Source: Agelaius tricolor (Eukaryota; Chordata; Aves; Passeriformes; Icteridae). Taken from it: a DNA stretch of 64,000 bases. The notes under the pieces were generated by a model. The model worked only from the letters and a program-made list of their open reading frames with translations, did not search any database and was not told the DNA's origin. Location of the stretch: contig JALJCS010000001.1 of NCBI GenBank assembly GCA_023055355.1, positions 106,098,881 through 106,162,880 of the forward strand. The letters run 5' to 3'. Below are positions 48,451 through 62,391 of the stretch, in pieces (position 1 is the stretch's first letter; each line of letters starts with the position of its first letter). A program made the position numbers and the translations under genes.

Positions 48451-51400
48451 TGTGCTCCTCTCTGTGCTGTGGATGCTTAGGTTGCAGTACAAGGCCAGGA
48501 TTAGCCTTTAGTAGAAAGAAATACATTGGTGTCACTCTTTTGAAATATTAATAGGAGTGCAGATATGGCAGCATGGACAGACTTGGGCCAGCTCTTGTCA
48601 TCCAGTAATGTTGTACAGCATAGACAACCCTTCTGAAGCTGCAAGAAGCTCTGAAATGATTGTTCAGGACAGGATGGTTCTCCATCATTCCCAGCTTATG
48701 ACTGATCTCTGATAGCACAAGGCCCCCCAGTCAGACCAGTGTACACCTATGCTTCAGACACAGAGGGAGAAATAGTCCATCTGGATTCTATTGCAGGTCC
48801 CATATGTCTGCCAGCTTGCAGTGGCAGTACCCAAATCGCACTTTTTTTTTTGGTCTGGTCTTTGTCTCTCAGTGGGAGTTAGGTGCATAGATGCCTTTGA
48901 GGATTTGGGGGCCAAGATCTTATCCTTATCTATGTGCAGCCACTAGAACACTGACAGAAAATTTTGCATCCTCTGGTGTGGACAATGGCAGTAAAATTAT
49001 GTCTGTAAGAACTGAAAAAGGGCAGTGATTTCCCAGAATTGAAAGCCTCTCTGTTGAAAAGAGCAGTTTACCACTAAAATTTGGTGGGCAAAAAAAGATA
49101 TCTGCAACAAAATAATTGACACTCTAGTAACTGATTGTGCTGTCAATCCAATGTGCAGTTGACACGACCTGAACATCCTCAGTCACCCATGGGGAGGTTC
49201 AGGACACAAGCTCAGGACACAGGGATCAGAACAGGAGCCAAACCTTGGTGCTTCTTGTCCCAAGGAAGTGCCCTACCAACCAGCCACTTGAATAAGGATG
49301 CTGTGGGCTTGCCTCTTCAGCCTGGTGGGCTTTATCTTTCTCCCTCTCTCATCTTCAATAGGTCTTGGGTTCATTCTGAGGTATAATGGGAGAAACGAGA
49401 TCTCGAAAACTTTCGCAGGACAGGAAAACCACTTCCTACCCAGTTCTATTTCTGCTTCCAAAATTCTGTTTGGCAGTAGTTTCAGTGAACTCATTCTTCC
49501 TTTGAGTGCCATATGATCCACAGTTGTTTTCTAAATCACCAAAAGCCATTGACAGGCTGTGTGGTTTTGATTTAGGACAAAGATGTTCTTTTTAAAAAAT
49601 CATTAACTCAAAATATAGGGGGGAAAAAAATCCATGTTTACCTTAGTCTTTGCTTACAAAAAATTTATGAGAGTGAAACCCAATTATATCTGTACTATTT
49701 ATAGATGTAAAAGAAGACTAAATGGAATTGTGTTTATCTCAAATTAGAAAGCCAGCATTGAACTGAAATGAGATGCATATATGCATATATATTAATGTAA
49801 AAGTAAAATGCACGTCTGAATCATGTGGAAATATTTCAGCAGCGTTCATACATAAACAGGCCTGCAGGTATGCGTGGAAAACAAATACAAATATGTACAT
49901 ATAACTTTTAAATTAAAAGTATTTATTAGTTAAAATGTTCTGTGAAAAGAACATACAACTCCACTATTGTGTTTTGTAATAATTTTGAACTTTCCAAGAT
50001 TTGCCTCCTCTTTCAATGTTTAACCAATTACTTTCCCCCCCAGATATTAGATCACTTTTTTCTCAAGGACTCGAGATACTATATTGCTGAAATACCCACA
50101 ACTTTACAGGGCAAAATAAAGAGGAAGATGACATGCTACAAGCACTTACTAAAAGAAAAGTATTTCCCCCTGGGTAAAATGACATTACCCAAACATATGA
50201 GGCAGGCAAAAATACAGATCACATCTTCAAACTGATCTCTGCTTTCTTCTGGTAGGAAAAAAAAAAGAGGCAATTTTGCAGTGGTCTCAAGTGATGATTG
50301 GAATTTAGGCAACCTCAAGATGCTGTGTGTTCTCTGACTTGAAAGCTCATTCATAAATATCCCAGTGTGAATTCCTGGATATTGAAATGCCACTAGTAGC
50401 TAATGGGGAATTCACCATTTGTCACTGTCTCTTTAGACAGTAACTTGGGGACAGATACAAAAGATTGCTGTCTACTTCATCAAGAAAGCAAAAAGGAGGT
50501 GAAAACATGGCATCAGATGGCCTAAAAGAGCCTGCTGTGCTCTGGTCACCTGCTGGCAATTGTTCCTGTGGCATTAGTGGCAGTTCTCCATGAACACTTG
50601 GAGAAATTTTTGGTTGCTATAGTAGTAACCACTGTACCCAATTACAGTTTGGACTCTCCTAGTTAAGAAAATTGAGATTGTTGCTGCATTTTTAAATAAT
50701 GTAATAGGAAAATAGATTAGGGAAAGATACCATGTATCAAATGCAGAGACATTTATACATCCTGAGAAACATTTTTTTCAAATTGTTCTTTGAAACTCCA
50801 GTGGAATAAATGCCTCAACTCCCTCAAGGCCTTTCTTCAGGGTCATGTGGTTGATTCAGGCACAGGGAACAGTTGATCTCTCTGCTCTTGGTAAGCTAGA
50901 TTTTATGTTTCTACATATCTAGCTTAAGTATCTCAAGACTTTCAGTAATTTTCTCTGAGTCTTTGTTTTCTAAATTAAACTACTCTCACTTCACCAGGAG
51001 CAGTTTCTCACAGGCTGTAGTTTTCATATCTCTGACTTTTCCTGTCCCTCGACATTTTCATCAACTGTTCTGCACACACAGAGAAGACCCTTTGGGTGGA
51101 TGAGACTTTAGGTACAGATGGAGGTAGAGGGAGAACAAAGCAGCAGTACCAGAAATTGTGCAGCTTCTTGCAAATGACACTCTGTACACACAAATATGAC
51201 ACTTATCTTTTTCTCAGCATCACAAATTTGGTGACTTGGGTCTGGCTGGTTACCTGCAGTAACCACAAGGTGCTTTTCAGCAGAGCTGTTGCACAGCCAG
51301 TCATTCTTCAGTTAGTTTATGGAGCTAATTATTCCTGCATATGTGGAAAAGTTTGCATTCAAACTGAATTTGTTTTTTTCCAAATAATTTCCTCAGTTTG

Positions 51401-51976
51401 CTATATTTGAGTTTAAATCCTACCTTTTTTGTTTAACTCACCCTGTATAAAACTGTAATAAGCTTGTTTTTATCATCCACAACATTGGCCAATATACCTC
51501 TAAAACATCCTTCAAGTCTGATAGTAAAATGTTGATAAATGAACTTCTAATACCATTTTCCAATTTATTAAATGAATCTGTAGTACCTTCCATGTTTCCA
51601 AAGCATTCTCCCATGGAATCACTGAGGTGAATGAGTTGTCAGAAAAGTGAAAGTGTGGTGAGGATGTTGGTGGTGAGTACATTCATGTATTCCTATTTTA
51701 CCTAGATCAAAGTGGTTCAATGATGAGCTTGGGTTTTGAACCAGGAGATTTTATTAACATCTCTCATTTTGTTATAAATTTGGGATATGTTCCTACTAAG
51801 TCCTTTTTGGATCAATACGTCAGATTTTATTGGATCCTTCCCTTCCTCCCCTCATATCTTCTGGCAGAAGAAGTTGTTATGAGAACTGTCATTCTTAAAT
51901 TCAGTCAGTTTTCATTAGAGGACTCTACTTTCTGTTAGGTCATAGCCCCTTCAAACCACTTAAAATATTACATTAA
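48451..51976. other. AT-rich unique sequence, no gene seen
   Basis: Open frames up to 104 codons (51096-51410, plus), none recognisable. No repeat family identified. Confidence 0.5.
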
Positions 51977-51984
51977 TATATAAA

Positions 51985-52021
<37 letters not shown>

Positions 52022-52040
52022 ATATGTGTGTATATATATG
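51977..52040. repeat. (AAAT)n microsatellite followed by a TA/TG tract
   Basis: About ten AAAT units from 51981 to 52023, followed by ATGTGTGTATATATATGTATG. Confidence 0.95.
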
Positions 52041-53786
52041 TATGATTACCTGAATGCTCAAAGCACTGAATTAAATTTTTTTTCTTTACATTTAAGAATG
52101 AAAATAAGAAAATATCTTGTTGTTGTTTATGTAGAGCAACTAAAATTGAATTTTTCCACCTTTGAGAGGTTTCAGATGGAGAGATCTTTGATTCTGCAAG
52201 ATTTGGGTGACTTCATGAGAGATTTTTAGTTCCTCATTCAATCCAGGAGTTTTTCCCATCCTTCAGCTCTGGTCAAGTGACCACATAATATACAGGCAAG
52301 CAATCAGCTTAAAGCAGAGTCAGCATAAAAATATATATATGGAATATATATCTGTGCACACAAAACCAGACTAGTTTTTTTCCCCATAGATACATCGATA
52401 CAAAATGCTGCAATATAATTCTGCATTCCTCACCACATTATTGCCAGTTATTTTGAAGTGAGAAATGGATACAAATATAAACAATTTCCCTCCATACATG
52501 TGGAAAAGGATCCAGACTGTCCAGGAAGACATTATTTCCTGGTAAAATACTCCGTGTGGTTTGGTAACATATTGGAAAAAAACTTCAAAAAGCCAGATGG
52601 TTCTCCCTGCTATTTTAATGTTATTGTTTAATGAGTGGCCCAAGAAATGCATTTAAGTAAGTGAATAAAATCCAGTTGTTTCATCATTGTGTTATCTCAA
52701 GCAAAAACAAATAAATAAAAGCATGCCAGTAATGAAATGTTTTCTCTTAAGAACTTGGTAGAGTAGTAGTGCCAAATTCTGCTGTGATGTAAAATGGATG
52801 GATGCAAAGCAGATGTAACTTCATATGCTGATTGCAATTGAAAGCTTTTAAAATTTGCTTGGAACATATTTATGCCTTGGGATGCATGGAGAAATGAAGT
52901 TCAACTGGAGTTTAAGAAGTATTATCATTTCCCTCCACAAAATCTTTTTGTGTGTCACTGAGCTCCTCAGACAAAGGTAGGGGTTTGGTGCCAGGTTTCT
53001 TTAGAGCTCTATTCTCTTTTTTGGACCCAAAGCTCTCTACATGCAGTATGACCAGGTATTTAGCACCTTTAACTATCAGTAAATCATTCAGAATACCTCA
53101 CAGTACTCATAATCTGGAAGAGGAGCATTTATCTGCTCACTCCCTGATCAGCAATGTTCCATTTCTGATAAACATCCTGCAGATCTGTTGCTGTAGGTTA
53201 ATGATGAACTCCTTTTTGAGCCAAGTTAAAAATAAATTTAAGCTAATTATGGTCTCTATTAATGCAATGTCTGTCTAGGGTGATGAACTTCACCATCCTT
53301 GAGAACAAGAAATATGAAATCAGTATACATAGTTGATCTTATTAAGGGGTTTAGACACCAAAGTGGGACTTGGTGAGAATTTGAACACTGAAGACTGATG
53401 CTCCAGCTCCATCAAATCTCTTCAGCTTCATGGAGACTGTAGATGCTAACTCTCCATCACTGAAATTTTCACATCTCTTGAAATGTTCTTCTGCAAGTGT
53501 TCCAATCTTCTGCCCTTGAGGCCAGAGCAGCTCCCTGTCTACTGGCAGCTGACACAGCTATCTCCAGGCATAAAGCTTCCCTTCACCTTCTTCCCTCTTC
53601 ACCTTTTTCTCAATCTGGCTTTATCATTGCTCTTAAATCATACCAGGCCTAAGCATTGAAATTATTGCAAAACATGGTAACTATTCAATTTCACTCATCA
53701 CTGCAATAAGTGCTCTAACAAAAGAGCATTCCCTCTGAAGTAAAACATCTCATTTTTCTATTCAAGTTCAAATTTTTGTCTTTCAG
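52041..53786. other. AT-rich unique sequence, no gene seen
   Basis: An open frame of 108 codons (52952-53278, plus) and others below 95 codons; not recognised. Confidence 0.5.
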
Positions 53787-53847
53787 TAATGCAATTAAAC
53801 ATAGGGAGGGAAGGGCCACTCTTCATTTTTGCTGTTGAAACTTACAG
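53787..53847 (+). other. Exon-like segment, 61 nt (low confidence)
   Basis: The acceptor context CAAATTTTTGTCTTTCAG (AG at 53785-53786) and the donor ACTTACAG|GTAAGC (GT at 53848-53849) are both good. One frame is open (entering with two bases, then an ATG at 53789 and 19 codons, MQLNIGREGPLFIFAVETY). It cannot follow the 180-nt segment at 40687 directly as coding sequence, because that frame meets TAA at once. Could be a small noncoding exon or a pseudo-exon. Confidence 0.15.
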
Positions 53848-56800
53848 GTAAGCTTCCTCATTTCATAATGCCAGAAAAAAAGAGGTGCAAGAGGGACCAT
53901 TCTCTATCATTCACTCAGGGAAAAGTCCCAGTAGTAAGGTGCAAAATGGGTGGCAAGTAGGAAACAGTGCAATGTTCCAAATCAAGATAAGGAGGGACTA
54001 AACGTCTTTCTGTTTCTGAATGACTGTCTTGACACTGGGCAACAATATGAAGAGGGTAGTGTCAGCACTATCTCCTTCTTTATCCAAAAGACCAGATCTA
54101 TGTTCTGTTCTCTAAATGGCAGATGCAGATGCCAAACACAAGAAGTTCCAGGCTGTGAATTTAGGTGTCTCAAAGTAGACTCAGCTCTCAAGGACAGTAG
54201 ACAGTATTCCTGATGCCCTGATGCCTTGCTTTTTTTTTTTATTTTTATAATGACGTGTATTTCTTTTTTTCATCAGTACTTTGTGTTATGGATTCCATTC
54301 CAAACTTTCTCTTTCCATAGGCACTTAACATCAACTGATGAATTTTTACTGCTGGACAAAGCAAAAAAATTGGTTGTGGTGAAAATCAGCATTATAGTGA
54401 CAAAGTTCTGGGAAAGAAACACCCTAAACCCCTACCTTGATAAATCTCACACAAGTGTGGATCTGCATTAGTGACTTATGTTGTTTTCTGATTCAGGACT
54501 ATAGTCTGGGGGATCCCCTTGCAGGATATAGTTCCTGTCTCAGCTGGGCACAAACAAAAAATATCTTAGACTGAATATCCTAAACCACAGAAATTTCATA
54601 ATTAGAGTGAATTTACTTAAATCCCAGGTCATGTAAATGAGTTTATTCTTCTAACCATGTCAGGTTTCCTTTGAACTCATAAGTCCGTTTGTATTTCACA
54701 TACAGATCTGTTGCTTCTATGTGCCAATGGTACCATAGCATTGCACAGAAAAGCATTCCCATCTTGATTGATGTATAATGAGAAGTAAAGTTATTTTAAA
54801 ATCTGTATATAAAAAACTCATCATTAAATTGTCTAAGCTTAAGTTTATAGATGTTTGTCACAGCATTATTATCTTTTCTGGGGAATTTTCTATGAAATAA
54901 ATATTTTCGATATGCTATTGTTACTTACTATGTCTTATGCATATACAAATGAGAACACAAATTGTGCCACTAGTATGTGCAATTAATTTTCACTTCTTCT
55001 GATGGACATTCTTCAAGAAAATCCTCGAGGTGGCAGCACTGGCTCAGTGTTTAAGTTCACACACAAGGCTCAAAATACCGGAAAAAAACCACCAAAAAAA
55101 CCCAGCAACCTGAAAACAGTGTATTGCTGAGGTGGACCTTATTTTAAAATACTTTTTACCCCGTGATGTACAAAGGCCTTATTAATCAACCCAGTAATCA
55201 TTCCTTTTGCCTGAAAAATGTCAGCTTTAAAGTGTAGGTGTATTCAGGCGTCCTTAAAAAACCACAAAAAAATATGATGGTGTAACTAAAACACAACTGG
55301 TGGTTGCTCTTCTACATAGACATGAGACAAATGGGATTTATAGAATTTTAGCTGGGAACGTGCCCCTAATCTAGTCTTTGAAACCCTTGGAAATATGGTT
55401 TTCTTAATCCTGCACTCTTGCTGCTACTTCTCATATCTCAGAAAAATGGTCTGGTTAGCAAAGTGCAACAGAAAAACCATTGCACTGAACTGCACCACAC
55501 TCCATGTTATTTTATAAACCCATTTTATGCTCTTCATTAATCTAAGTTGTCTGCTACAGTTAATATTGTTTAAATATAATCCTAGCTAATTCAGTTTCAG
55601 CCATAATGAATACAGGGACTGAAAGTGTGCAGTATCCTGCACTCTTTTGTAAGAACTAATCCTACAAATTGCTTTGAGTGTTTCAAGAGAGCATTTTTTC
55701 ATGAATGATTTTTATTATCCCTAACATGACTTCATTTGTAAATAAGAAAACCTTCCTACAGTACCTGCAGGCACCAACAATGATGAAAACATTTGGAATC
55801 TTTGTTTTACTTTTAACGATATAGCCTTTTATATTCAAATAATACAAAATTCTAACTGAATAGTTCTAAATTTCATCTGGCTAACTACAAATGTGGAAGT
55901 GATGTGTATGCTAAAAATAACATTATGATTTATGTTCTTCTGGATGCTCTACTTTCACTGGAAACAACTAGGTTACACATTTGGTTACTTTTATACTAGT
56001 AGCAAAAATTGTTATTAAATTTAATTCTTTTAAACACTGAACAGGTATAAAGTTTAGTAGATAACTAGTTTTTCATGACCACATGTGAATAATCCATCTG
56101 AAAACTTGTTTGGCCCAATCATTTTTGGGAAAGCATCATCCATATTTCTCATCTCCATATGCCTTAAAGAAAATGAAGATGGAAATTCATGCACTTTTAA
56201 ACAAATCTTTTAATCAGAGGATTCAATTTCAAAAGGGTTTGAAAGTAGCAGATAACATATAACACCAAATGTTTCAGTGGGAAACCCATCAGTTTGGTAT
56301 TTTAGTCGTAAAATTCTTATATTTTCCAGTCTTGGCATTCATAATGGTTGTCTTGAGCAAAGTAGCCACAAATGTAAATTCAGAACCAGCCTCATTTGTT
56401 ACCTTAGAGTTTGTATTTTACAGAGTTCATCTCTAGAAACTATCTTAAAGATGGGCAGCAGCTGGGAAGACACAGCTTGGTTAAAGATGGGAAGCATAAA
56501 ATCAGGCAAGGGATCTCATGTTTGAAGACATTACTAACATGGTAGATAAGGAGAAATCAGTAGATGTTAATGCACAGTTTGGTTTCTGATACACATTTGG
56601 CAACCTCACACATGACTTTCCACTTGTTACTCTTAGAATAATGTGATAGTCAGTTGGGGAAGTTCCAGGTATCAGCAAAATTTTACTGTACAAATCCAAT
56701 CTGTTAGCCCATTTATTTTGTGCAAGCAAGTGAAAAGGTCCTGCAAACTCTCTGTTTTATGTACATCTACAATTATTTAGGCTAGAGAAAATTGTTATTT

Positions 56801-59210
56801 GCTAGTTCATTACGGGCGTAATTTTGAAATTTCTCTTTTTTTCTCCCAGCTCACTAATGGGTGCTCTGAAAATCACAGTAAATGCCTTCTGTATTTCCTA
56901 ATACCTGAGGTGATACCTTTGCTTTTAAGAAAGGATGCATAATTTTTCAGGTTTATATGGGCTGGGGCTATAAGGTCTCTCACCACAGGAAGAGAAAGAA
57001 CATTTGTAAGTGCAGAACACCAGATTAGGAAAAGGGAAGGACCAAAGAGAAGCAGATGTAGCTTTGTGCCACCCTGGCCCTGAGCACCCAGAGAGGCCCT
57101 AAGCAGAGTTGCCTCATCTTTTATTGACTATTTTAGCTGCCGAGGATGGTGATATGAACATAACTCAGAAATGCGTATTTGCATGGAAATTCCCTTCATA
57201 CAACACAGACTGCTTACCTTTCTTAGCATAGTCATGACTGATCAAAAAATGTTTGAGAAAGTATTTGTTTGTGTGGAAACACTAATTAATTCAAACTATA
57301 AAGCTAATGGACTCATTTCTGAGAAAAAGCATCACCCTGTAAGATAGGCTCAAAAATAGGTTTCTCTCATATCTCAGACAAATGACCTACCATTGAACCA
57401 GCTGGTTTTCTTTTATAGTTTCATTTTGGTAAATAAACAAATCAAATTCCAACACCTAGAATTCATGGCATATTTTATTTTTGCATGGTAAATGGCACCA
57501 CTCTTTAGTTTCATGCCATTTGACTTAAAATTCCCAATTTCTACTGCATAGTTCATTAGAAAGGTCTTGTTTTTTCCATACATTACAAGTCTTGACTTTT
57601 TCCACTGGTGACTGAGGCTGTTTCTCCCTTTTTCTACTCTGCTCTTCTGTCCTGATGAGTCGTCCCAAGTGTGGTTTCCATGCTTGTCCCCAAACATGCC
57701 AACACATCAGAAGAGACAAAATAATCTATGCATGGCAGCAATAGGGGGTTTTCAGAATCATGCAAATAACTTTTAGTGTATCAATGTACAAGCTTTTAAA
57801 AAATGCATATTTAATATCAAATAAAGTTAGCTTTTTATTCACAAAATAAGGAACATATGCCCAGCTTCTTATGAAATGTCATCCTGCTTATTCCCCCAGT
57901 AGGATTTTCCTGTAACACTTCTTAAAATAGAAATAATTATGGATTTCATCTACTTGTTCTGCAGTGACATTTTTATTTTTCATTTCTCAGCTTTGCCTCC
58001 TGTGCAACAGGCGCTTCACCTTCAACTCCAGAGGATTGCTTAAAGGCTTTTTCATTTAACTGCTGCTACATGCCAGTGCACAAATTACCTGGCAGGGATG
58101 ATGTGGAGTGTTAAGGCCCACATCCTACAGCAAGAGATTTACCAGCTCCCTGGGTTCTTAGAGCACAGAGAGCCTAGTTCCACACTGGATGTGGATCCAG
58201 CTGTTTTTGTAGCATGATGTGCTGCTTCAGAGCAGTGGAATTAGTTTAAGATGTTAATAACAACAAATAAGTGATGACAAAAAAAGAAAAAAAAAGAAAG
58301 AAAAAATAATCGAATTGCACTGTCTGCTATTTGTGTTTCCAAGATCTGGACCCTCCAAAATAATTTATAAAAATAAACCACTATTCTGATGCTACAAAAT
58401 TTTATCCAGAAAGTTTTCAAATATCACTGTGGCACCCCAAACACAATACTGAGACAATTTGCATGAAATCAGAGAATGCAGCACCACAAAGCCTACTTGC
58501 AATCTTGATACTCAAAGATTTCTGTGGACGTAAAAGCTGTGCTACTATAAACACCCAGAAAATATTTCAGTTGCCTTCCCTGTAAAGATGTTCACAAAAA
58601 AAAATCTTCACTGCTTAATACCTATGCTGGAGCTCTTGGTTCTGCACAGAACATAGCCAGATGTGCATTGTGTGGTTCTGCACTCGACCCAGCTTTGGCC
58701 ACAGCATACCCTCTAGTGAGTCTGCAGGCTTCAGGGTAGGAGACATCTTCTGACTTCATACTTGGCCCCATAATTAAGAAAGCAATTTTTGGAAGCACTG
58801 CCACTGTGTCTGAACTTGCGTGGTTTCAGACTCACCCACTGCTTATTTTACACTATTTTCTCCTGAACTAATAAAAGCTTGAGCATCTAGTTGGTTTTTT
58901 TCCCCCCCCCTTTCCCAGAATAGTATTTTTGCATTGCCTCCAAGTCACTCTGCAACTTTCCTTTTAGTGTTAATAATGGAGTCTGCTTTACAGCCAGTAA
59001 AATATATCCTAATCCTTCTTCTATGTAAGTTTCCCAATAATCCTTAAAACCAGAATTCTATACCAGTTTTCAACAGCATGCCAAACATGGTACTGGTATG
59101 TGACAATTTTAATCAGATTAATTTCTAGGTTTGCTTTTGTAAAAAGATGGGCAGACCGGGAAGGGGTTCTGTGCTGGTCCCACCTCCAGGAAGTGTTCTT
59201 AAATACTCAC
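53848..59210. other. AT-rich unique sequence, no gene seen
   Basis: Open frames below 95 codons. An A-rich patch sits at 58278-58306 and a T/C homopolymer stretch at 58892-58915. A donor-like AAAG|GTAAGC on the minus strand near 57218 lacks an acceptor. Confidence 0.5.
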
Positions 59211-59286
59211 CTGCAACATTCAGCTCCTTAGAAAGCAGAGGTAGCCTGGGTTCTGGCAGACAGGGCTCAAACTTGCAATTCTACAA
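59211..59286 (-). other. Exon-like segment, 76 nt, noncoding if real
   Basis: On the minus strand a very long T-rich tract (complement of 59297-59475) ends TTTAAATTAAGCAG and is followed by 76 nt and a consensus donor TTGCAG|GTGAGT (GT at complement of 59210-59209). All three frames contain stops, so it would be noncoding or a terminal coding exon only. The T-rich tract is simple repeat, so the acceptor may be fortuitous. Confidence 0.18.
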
Positions 59287-59296
59287 CTGCTTAATT

Positions 59297-59475
59297 TAAA
59301 ATAAAAAACAAACAAACAAACAAAAAACCCAAACAACAACAACAACAAAAAACCCAACAACCCCAAATAGTAAAAAAACACAAAACAAATTGAAAAAAAC
59401 CCCAAACCAAACAGAAAACCAAACCAACCAACCAAACCAAACCAACAAAAAACCAAAAAAACAAAACCAAAAAAC
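59297..59475. repeat. A/C-rich low-complexity tract
   Basis: About 180 bases of AAAC, AAC, ACCAA and CCAAAC units with no G apart from isolated bases. The strand asymmetry is extreme (A and C on plus, T and G on minus). Confidence 0.95.
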
Positions 59476-62309
59476 TCACAGCAGCAGAGTGTAAACCAGG
59501 GATCAGTTTATAGGAATACTTTTTTTACCTTATCTAACAGGCTTCTAGTCAACATGCCATGAAGTTAAGGCATAAATAACCCACTCATGTCCAACTCTGG
59601 CATTCATTTTAGTGTGCCACTGTGGAGGAGAGTTTCTCCTGCACTGAGGAGTTGTGGCAACATCCTGTAACAGAGGAATTTCTGAGCCCATTAACCTAGA
59701 GGACACTTGCCTAGACCAAGTCATAGTTTCACTGTTGTATTTGTTAAAGACTCTGGAGGAATGAGCTCCTCTTCACTGTTTATCTTAAGACATTGCGTTA
59801 ATTTTGGAATGGACAGAACTGCCTAATAAATAACAAAGAAACAGTTGTGGGAATTCAGGGGAAAAATGAGGGTTCAGGCATTCCTCCTGCCTTCAGGTAT
59901 TCCCCATTAGCCTGATAGAGGCAGTTTCCTGCATACCATGCCAACTTTCCAAACTTTTGTTTAACAATTCTTCCCAGCTGATATACTGGGAACCTTTGTC
60001 CTTGAGGCACTTTCTCTTCTCTTTGAGGCGCTTTCCAATGGAAAGGTATCTTTTGCATGAAATGACATTTCATGCCTTCTTGTATCTTATTCTTAGTTTC
60101 TATAAGGTAATTTTCTTTTTTTTTTTTGCCTCAGTATAATGATTTCAAGATTACTGGTCCTTCAAGCAACCACAGATATCTAGTAAATGAACCTGTGATA
60201 TCTACGTAATGAAATCCAGAGTAGAGTTACTTTAGATGTAGTTATCTGTCTTGTTACATTAGGAAAATACCAGCTCAAACTGACATCCCCCAGACAGATA
60301 TTTCTAGGTAGTGCAGACAGGTGCTGAAGGAATAAATGATCCTTTTCTCTGACTTGATTCCGTGTCCTCCACCAAGCCCCATCTTGAATGACATTAGTAA
60401 ATACATGAAACCACAGGAACACATGAAATGTGTGACAGCATTCTCACAATAAAAGGCCAGCTCAGCACCATTTTTATGCATGCTAAACTTCCTGAACAGA
60501 TTATGACCAGGACTTTTAACTATTCGGGTATGTGAATTGTCCAGTTAGGTTTCAGAAAATGGCAATTGCATCAAAATTCCTTTCATCTGTCAGACCATTC
60601 ATTCTTCAGATGTCTAGGAGTAATACCAATCATACAAAGCTTCTTCATTTTATGCTCTTTTCCAACTTGTTCTCAATTTGTTCACCACATGCTGAGTTAG
60701 ACTCATGACTGTGTTAGCCTTGTTTTAATGGTTAGTCTGATGCTCTCATGGCTGCTTCTGATAATATTCCAGTGTGATTAACTATCATTGTGATCAGATA
60801 CAATCCACACTCTTTACTTCACCTACTATTACCCTGGACTGTGGTTCTGTGGTCCTTTATTGCCATCACAATTGATGCTCATAACTGTCTGTTTTTTTCC
60901 TGTCTTTGCACTCATGCAAATCATTGGTTTCTCGATTTCTTTCTCATAACTCTTCAAAAATTCCCACAGTCATCTTTTAACCTTGCAGTTCTTAGTGACA
61001 GTAAGATTCTTAGCCTTTGGTATCAGTGTGTACTGTCATCTGTAGTGGATGACAGCATAACCCCCTCCAGTCCTGCAGTTGCTGTCCATATTTACATTCC
61101 AGTAGATAACATTATGTGGTTACCCTGATTTACACTGCTGATTTTGTGGCTCACTCTTACTATCTTGATAACTAGAGATAAAGAAAAAAATTTTTAGAAA
61201 AAGTCAATGTGTTAAAATTTTTCATTTTATCTCTTAATTGTCTACAAATAAAAGTCAAATTTATTGAATAATTTAGTGAGAATGAAGTATACAAATTAAG
61301 TCAAAATATGAGTGCCAAAAAGGAAGGAAGGGAGAGACTTCATTCATTGAACTGTGCCCCAGCTATAAGCACTCTGAACATTTCACTTTCCTTTTACCTG
61401 AAGAGGTTAGAATTCACATCATGATGCCAAGCATCATCATGCTGTTTAGCATTTTGAATTAAGGCTCCAACAAGAGAGCAATCTCAGAATACCATGCAGC
61501 CTGTAGTGGCTACAGCCCTCAGCTGGCTGAAGAAAACAGAACTCCAGATCTCCCTCAGAGGCATTTGAATGACAGTGTCTGACCTCCCTCTCATGTGCCC
61601 TAACTGCAGAGAATTGCAAGGTACTTTCCAGCCTTATATGCTTGTGTGAGTTGTTTATTTCTTATTATAAAGCATTTTTCAACTCATGTTGGAGTTCGGA
61701 ACTGCTTCAGTTAGCTACTCCCTGGTCTTCTCCATTGTGTATATATTTTTTTCCTTGAAGTTGTCTCTTCCAAAGATCGAAACAATAATACCTTTTTCTT
61801 TAGGTTCAAAAATTTTACACAGAGGAAGCATGCACTTTAGAGCATGGAATACATACTATTTTCCTCTTTTCAGACTTGTGCTGGCTGTGCCTTCATAATG
61901 GGTAGACAGTAAACTTGAACAGTGCTGTTTTATGTTACCTTGTCATCTGCAGTGAAGTTGTTTGAGTTTTTCTCTTTCCTTGAGCTTCTCCTTTCCTAAT
62001 TTGAAATTATAAGAATCTTACTTGTTCCCTACAAGCATCTGAAATATTTTTACAGGACTTGGGATCTGTTTCTCAAGGTCTTTAAGCTGCTTTCTGAATA
62101 CTGAGCCACTGGTTGTCACCACGAGCTTAATCATGGCAATGTGGATTTCCTGCTGCAAGAATAAAAGCTTCCACTGCTCAGTGCCCATTTTTTAGCAATG
62201 CAGAGAGACAACAGTGTTAGAGAAGGATGTCAGTAGCTTACTCACATAATAAACCCTCTCACAAGATGCTGATTTACATATTTTAATTTCTTCACATTTC
62301 TTTCTACAG
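59476..62309. other. AT-rich unique sequence, no gene seen
   Basis: Open frames up to 112 codons (60790-61128, plus), none recognised. Confidence 0.5.
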
Positions 62310-62391
62310 AATCTGATTGGTTTCATTCCAGCAGAGGAAAGTGCAGGAGAAGAAGGATTGCTTTACCCTGGCAAACACAAACTACTGACAG
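62310..62391 (+). other. Exon-like open segment, 82 nt
   Basis: A strong acceptor (TTAATTTCTTCACATTTCTTTCTACAG, AG at 62308-62309) and a fair donor CTGACAG|GTACAC (GT at 62392-62393) bracket 82 nt. Two of three frames are open. Frame 1 begins NLIGFIPAEESAGEEGLLYP and leaves one base over; frame 3 begins SDWFHSSRGKCRRRR. Neither is recognised. Frame 1 would be phase-compatible with the 180-nt segment at 40687-40866. The A at donor position +3 and C at +5 weaken the donor. Confidence 0.2.
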
